DNA from: Comamonas sp. JUb58
GTDB taxonomy: Bacteria; Pseudomonadota; Gammaproteobacteria; Burkholderiales; Burkholderiaceae_C
NCBI RefSeq assembly: GCF_004364775.1
Contig: NZ_SOAL01000021.1
Span: 45,101 to 109,100, forward strand
DNA: 64,000 nt
Direction: 5' to 3'
Below are positions 61,348-64,000 of the stretch, piece by piece (the first letter of the stretch is position 1; every line of letters starts with the position of its first letter). The notes below the pieces were generated by a model, which worked only from the letters and a program-made list of their open reading frames with translations, was not told the origin of the DNA and did not search any database. The translations under genes and the position numbers were made by a program.

Positions 61348-61374
61348 AAGCCACCTCCGGGTGGCTTTTCTTTT
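61348..61374 (+). terminator. Terminator of the NdpA/membrane-protein operon
   Basis: AAGCCACC/GGTGGCTT stem with TCCG loop, then TTTTCTTTT. Confidence 0.82.
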
Positions 61375-61407
61375 GCCTGCGCTGTAGCATCCCAGAAGGA
61401 GGCAGCT

Positions 61408-61635
61408 ATGACAAAACCCGAAGATCCCTACATCGAGACCTTCCGCCTGCAAGCCGAGCGCATGGACGAGCTGGGCATTCCATGTGACCCGGATGCTGCA
61501 ATGGTGCTCCTGGCGCAGTTCATGGCCGAGATCGAGGGAAGCATCTCAGAAGAAGAGATGTTCTCCCTGGCTGAGATCGGAGGCCACCTATTCCGAGAGG
61601 GTCTGAGACGGAAAATGATCAAGATGCTCAAGTAG
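61408..61635 (+). CDS. Small phage protein, unknown
   Basis: 75-aa acidic helical protein (DPYIETFRLQAERMDELGIP, FMAEIEGSISEEEMFSLAEI) with AGAAGGAGG before the ATG. GC is again like the phage core. Single-gene unit between two terminators. Confidence 0.68.
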   Translation: MTKPEDPYIETFRLQAERMDELGIPCDPDAAMVLLAQFMAEIEGSISEEEMFSLAEIGGHLFREGLRRKMIKMLK

Positions 61636-61939
61636 CCCCATCGAGACATCTCAGGCCCATTAACCAAAAAAATTTGGACTAATATGTACCAATAGATTTC
61701 GAGCCGAAGTCGTGCGACACCTCCGACATCCCTCTTATCATTGCACACTGCCCTGTATAGCAGGAATCGGCCTTTTTATTTTTGGCACTCGCCACCTTTG
61801 CGGTGGCATTTTTTTGCCTGGTGCAGAGCTTCGGTGAGGCAAACGTAAGACATTGTGCAGCCCGGTTTAAGGTCATTAAAAGGAGTAAGGTGGGCCGAGG
61901 CAATCCATCTTGATTCGCCGCTATAGACCGGAGGTCTAC
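61636..61939 (+). terminator. Non-coding gap containing a terminator
   Basis: No supported gene. GCCACC/GGTGGC stem at 61791-61807 with loop TTTGC and downstream A plus T7 (61808-61815) is a clear plus-strand terminator. Confidence 0.7.
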
Positions 61940-62113
61940 ATGTTCAAGTTCTCAGCCTATCCCCCTGCTTCGTTTTGGGACAGGTCCAAATTTATGCTCG
62001 GCATCTCTAGCGTTCCAGCCCCACAGGAACAGGAGAAAAAGCCGCCGACAGAGCCTGATAAGGCAGGCCAGGACCAGCAGATTGCTGGAACCTATCCGTT
62101 TAAGTTCTTGTAA
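61940..62113 (+). CDS. Small phage protein, Pro/Gln-rich
   Basis: 57-aa protein (FKFSAYPPASFWDRSKFMLG, then a charged Gln/Glu/Pro linker and AGTYPFKFL). The ATG at 61940 has GGAGG. Aromatic residues at both ends around a flexible linker. Function unknown. Confidence 0.6.
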   Translation: MFKFSAYPPASFWDRSKFMLGISSVPAPQEQEKKPPTEPDKAGQDQQIAGTYPFKFL

Positions 62114-62131
62114 GAGCACCCTCCTCGGACC

Positions 62132-62153
62132 AACCGCCTCAGGGCGGTTTTTT
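62132..62153 (+). terminator. Rho-independent terminator
   Basis: AACCGCC/GGCGGTT stem with short loop and T6; ends the last cargo gene before the PL-like promoter. Confidence 0.8.
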
Positions 62154-62224
62154 GTTGCTTGGACTTTGAGTCCGTACTCCCTAACAGCAACGCCTCTCCC
62201 CGCAGCCACTAGGTCAGCGAAAGC

Positions 62225-62359
62225 CTAGGCCGGCTCGCCCATGCCCGCCTCGATCTCAATGCGCCCTCTCCCATCATCAACGAGTCCCGTCGGCTCTGCT
62301 GCACCATGCGCGACCGCATCCCTATAGCGAGCCTTTCGTGCCCGGTTGATGGTGGGCAT
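62225..62359 (-). CDS. Possible small protein divergent from the PL-like promoter
   Basis: 44 codons on the minus strand (PTINRARKARYRDAVAHGAA, then EPTGLVDDGRGRIEIEAGMG). Composition is plausible, but there is no good ribosome-binding site. May be a remnant. Confidence 0.35.
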   Translation of the reverse strand: MPTINRARKARYRDAVAHGAAEPTGLVDDGRGRIEIEAGMGEPA

Positions 62360-62380
62360 GGAGGGATTGTAGGATCCTTT

Positions 62381-62431
62381 GCGTTAATTTCGCGTTACGC
62401 TATTGACAGACATTTTGCGTAACGCTAATAT
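62381..62431 (+). promoter_or_regulatory. PL-like promoter with two CI operators
   Basis: TTGACA (62403-62408), 17-bp spacer, TAATAT (62426-62431): a near-consensus sigma70 promoter. GCGTTACGC at 62392-62400 and GCGTAACGC at 62417-62425 are the same operators as in the immunity region, again 25 bp apart, with a half site GCGTTAA at 62381. The upper operator ends two bases before the -35; the lower one abuts the -10. Confidence 0.85.
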
Positions 62432-62437
62432 TCACCC

Positions 62438-62703
62438 ATCGCAGCAACGAACGCGAAACGACCGAAGGGGTAGCGATCCGGCCCCTGAACCGACTCGATG
62501 CAAGAGGAAGGTCTAGCTCCAGTGGAGCGCAGCTAGTTGCAGAACGCGATCAAGCCAATGACGAGAGCAGCGAAGGAATCCCGTAGCTGAGCAGCCGCCG
62601 AGGTCTGCGTCTCTTACCAGGCCGGGGGTGGAGGCAAGCAGTAGCTTTAGGCCGGGACATGAAGCTAGAAAACCAAAGCTCTGCAGATGAGGGCTTTGGT
62701 TTT
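62438..62703 (+). ncRNA. Structured leader RNA of the PL-like operon ending in a terminator hairpin
   Basis: About 265 nt between the promoter and the first gene, without a supported ORF. Local stems include AGGGG/CCCCT (62473 region), CTAGCT/AGCTAG around CTCC-AGTG-GGAG, and TAGCTT/AAGCTA. It ends in an 11-bp hairpin AAAACCAAAGC/GCTTTGGTTTT (62669-62703) whose 3' arm gives the U-tract. It could be an attenuator/antitermination leader (nut- or put-like) or a separate small RNA. Confidence 0.55.
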
Positions 62704-62717
62704 CAAAGGAGAGTCAC

Positions 62718-62972
62718 ATGGCAAAGCCTGAAGGAATCTCGCAGAAGTATTACGAGTATCTGCAGGAGTGTGGATGGGATGAGAGCGACATGCAGCGCAT
62801 AGCTGAGGATGTTCAATCCATGAAACAGCACATGGAAGAAAGCAGGGTTGCCCAACAGTCTCCAACTTATCAGCCTCGTGATGTTACCTGCTCGAACTAC
62901 GAAAGAGCTCAGGACCGGCTATTCAAGGAAGTTGATGGATGGCTGACAGGCAAAGCTGGGCTGCGTCGTTGA
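62718..62972 (+). CDS. First gene of the PL-like operon, unknown
   Basis: 84-aa helical protein (GISQKYYEYLQECGWDESDM, SNYERAQDRLFKEVDGWLTG) with AAAGGAG before the ATG. In lambda this place is taken by N; here there is no Arg-rich N-terminus, so it is not an N homologue by sequence. Confidence 0.65.
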   Translation: MAKPEGISQKYYEYLQECGWDESDMQRIAEDVQSMKQHMEESRVAQQSPTYQPRDVTCSNYERAQDRLFKEVDGWLTGKAGLRR

Positions 62973-62987
62973 CCTCTAACCCCCAAG

Positions 62988-63003
62988 CGCCCTACTCAGG
63001 GCG
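62988..63003 (+). terminator. Intercistronic hairpin
   Basis: CGCCCT/AGGGCG stem with ACTC loop between two early genes; the T-run is weak, so termination may be partial. Confidence 0.45.
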
Positions 63004-63033
63004 GTTTCAATTTATGCGCACAGGCGCGGAAGG

Positions 63034-63378
63034 ATGATGATGACACCAGAGCAAAACGCGATCTGCTTTGCCAAGCGAAAGCGGTTTCTTCCTGATGCCC
63101 GCGTGACTGGGATTCTGATCAATGCCGACATCGGCCCTGTCTGCTGGGGTGAGTTGCATGGCGCTGACCGTCCAGCAGGTCAGGAGTTTGTGCGCTTCGA
63201 GGCAGTGGGAGTGGATAACCGCAATGGATATGACATCGTGCAGACGGCCGATGGTGTGGCCTATGTGATTGTGTCTTTTGCTGCGCACGCAAAGGCTCGA
63301 GGCTTGACGCTCCTGAAGAATCACATCGCGGCTAACCGAGACTGGTATATGGCGCGCTTTGCGGCGACTTGGGATTGA
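63034..63378 (+). CDS. PL-operon protein, unknown
   Basis: 114-aa protein, mixed alpha/beta (RFLPDARVTGILINADIGPV, NGYDIVQTADGVAYVIVSFA). GGAAGG upstream; three ATGs in a row (63034, 63037, 63040) leave the exact start open. No family recognised. Confidence 0.65.
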   Translation: MMMTPEQNAICFAKRKRFLPDARVTGILINADIGPVCWGELHGADRPAGQEFVRFEAVGVDNRNGYDIVQTADGVAYVIVSFAAHAKARGLTLLKNHIAANRDWYMARFAATWD

Positions 63379-63399
63379 CCAAGGCAACCTCATAAGCAC

Positions 63400-63436
63400 C
63401 CCAAGAGCATCATTTCAGATGATTTGATGCTTTGGG
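63400..63436 (+). promoter_or_regulatory. Hairpin directly upstream of a small ORF
   Basis: AGCATCA/TGATGCT and CCCAA/TTGGG form a 12-bp stem with one bulged G. It ends 9 nt before an AGGAGG, so it may control translation there. Confidence 0.5.
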
Positions 63437-63455
63437 TACTCACCTAGGAGGATGA

Positions 63456-63581
63456 ATGCTACTGCAGATACTAGCAATAGCCGCCATCCTCACTCAGCCC
63501 AACCCCGAGGGCAGCGGCTCCTTGAATGCCGCAATTAGCCGAGACCATAAACCCCGCCAGAAACCAAGCGGGTACGGCTAG
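63456..63581 (+). CDS. Possible 41-aa peptide overlapping structured RNA
   Basis: ATG at 63456 preceded by AGGAGG. The peptide starts with a hydrophobic stretch (MLLQILAIAAILTQ), then a polar tail (NPEGSGSLNAAISRDHKPRQ...GYG). It looks like a small membrane-associated peptide. The 3' half overlaps the stem-loops of the RNA element, so it could also be a leader peptide or chance. Confidence 0.45.
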   Translation: MLLQILAIAAILTQPNPEGSGSLNAAISRDHKPRQKPSGYG

Positions 63582-63776
63582 TGACTTTGAGTGAGGGGTA
63601 GTCCGCTCTGGCGACGTTAAAGGCCAGAACCATCAAGAGAGCGCGTCACAGGGTTCGACTCCCGCCAATGACCATAAGCCGTACTGCGGTGGCTGGTAGT
63701 GAGGGTTCTGACGCGCTCCCTTGATGGTGGACTTGCTAAGCGTCCGGGGATAAGCATGTCGCGCCCGGCCACCATC
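63488..63776 (+). ncRNA. Complex structured RNA element
   Basis: Stem A: CCTCACTCA (63488) with TGAGTGAGG (63588). Inside it, AGCCG (63537)/CGGCT (63575) encloses CCCGC/GCGGG. Stem B: 20 nt at 63629-63648 pairs with 63709-63728, 19 of 20. Stem C: GATGGTGG (63723) with CCACCATC (63769). B and C compete for 63723-63728. The motif GACCATAA, stem-loop, GGCT, AGTGA appears in both A and B interiors. A tRNA-like GGGTTCGACTCCC sits in B. A terminator follows at 63849. Confidence 0.6.
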
Positions 63777-63848
63777 CCCTATTCATAGATGTAGCCAACC
63801 CTGGCCAATCTATTCACAAACACACTCCAGCACTACCACGCTGGATTT

Positions 63849-63869
63849 GCCGCCTTCGGGCGGTTTTTT
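63849..63869 (+). terminator. Rho-independent terminator
   Basis: CCGCC/GGCGG stem with TTCG tetraloop and T6 tract, 70 bp after the structured RNA. Confidence 0.88.
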
Positions 63870-63881
63870 ATTGGAGCAACC

Positions 63882-63905
63882 ATGAGTGACTTGTCCAACA
63901 TGAGG
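63882..63905 (+). pseudogene. Start of a phage gene interrupted by an insertion sequence
   Basis: ATG at 63882 with GGAG upstream gives MSDLSNMR, after which the IS sequence begins and stops the frame at TAG 63909-63911. The rest of the gene should continue on the far side of the IS. Confidence 0.6.
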
Positions 63906-64000
63906 TGTTAGTGCCGATGCAAATCTGATCAGGTAAACCACAAAGTGCCGATGCAAAATTGACCAGGGTGTTCCACTGACCTGCTGAAACTTTCAGCAGG
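63906..64000. mobile_element. End of an IS21-family insertion sequence (truncated by window edge)
   Basis: Begins TGTTAGTGCCGATGC. Two copies of a GTGCCGATGCAAA..TGA.CAGG repeat (63911-63933 and 63945-63967), 34 bp apart, are the multiple terminal repeats typical of IS21-family ends. The istA/istB genes would lie to the right, outside the window. Confidence 0.75.

Noticed and set aside
63651..63665. tRNA-like T-arm GGGTTCGACTCCC
   Set aside because: Only a 3-bp stem around the TTCGACT loop and no matching acceptor, D or anticodon arms, so not a tRNA gene; kept as part of the structured RNA.
22623..64000. CRISPR array or diversity-generating retroelement
   Set aside because: No regularly spaced repeats, no reverse transcriptase, and no template/variable repeat pair could be found by eye in the prophage.

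Overview
The window looks like a chromosome segment of a GC-rich betaproteobacterium, most likely Comamonadaceae (a Comamonas-like host). It carries a large lambda-like siphophage prophage that runs off the right edge. The assignment rests on protein character, GC-rich codon use and the ssrA 3' end; no 16S rRNA is present.

Host part (1-22.67 kb). A FecI/FecR pair (minus strand) lies next to a TetR-type regulator. The regulator is divergent from a plus-strand catabolic operon: zinc alcohol dehydrogenase, aldehyde dehydrogenase, a single-chain biotin-dependent acyl-CoA carboxylase, two acyl-CoA synthetases and an orphan ABC substrate-binding protein. The order suggests alcohol to aldehyde to acid to acyl-CoA to carboxylated acyl-CoA; the substrate is unknown. 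After an AT-rich gap come two secreted proteins with C-terminal IPTL/PEP-CTERM-like anchors. A translationally coupled siderophore operon follows (TonB-dependent receptor, MFS permease, siderophore-interacting reductase), divergent from a Crp-family regulator and sharing a Fur-box-like site with it. The host part ends at a 3' fragment of ssrA (tmRNA), the left attachment site.

Prophage (22.67 kb to beyond 64 kb). From the left: an SOS-controlled module with a LexA box and a YedK homologue; lysis genes (holin, SAR endolysin, nested Rz/Rz1); tail genes; a low-GC subtilase moron; tail chaperones with a -1 frameshift site; capsid genes; terminases; a Q-like protein; NinG and NinB; helicase; replication protein and small early genes. 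All of these are minus strand apart from two small ORFs. The immunity region is at 54.5-55.6 kb (Cro/YdaS-like minus, S24 repressor plus). Downstream of the repressor, where lambda has rexAB, is a plus-strand cargo block: secreted proteins, two proteins with RNA polymerase alpha-CTD-like domains, and an NdpA-like protein overlapping a membrane protein gene. At 62.4 kb a second promoter copies the operator and promoter layout of the cro promoter, so it looks like PL. Its operon contains structured RNA and several intercistronic hairpins. It is broken at 63906 by the end of an IS21-family element. No integrase is visible; it probably lies beyond the right edge.

Three apparent single-base frameshifts (26.2, 36.46 and 48.15 kb) mean either a decaying prophage or small sequence errors. 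The most interesting parts are the NdpA plus membrane-protein pair at the rex position, the free-standing alpha-CTD-like proteins, and the repressor-controlled structured-RNA operon.
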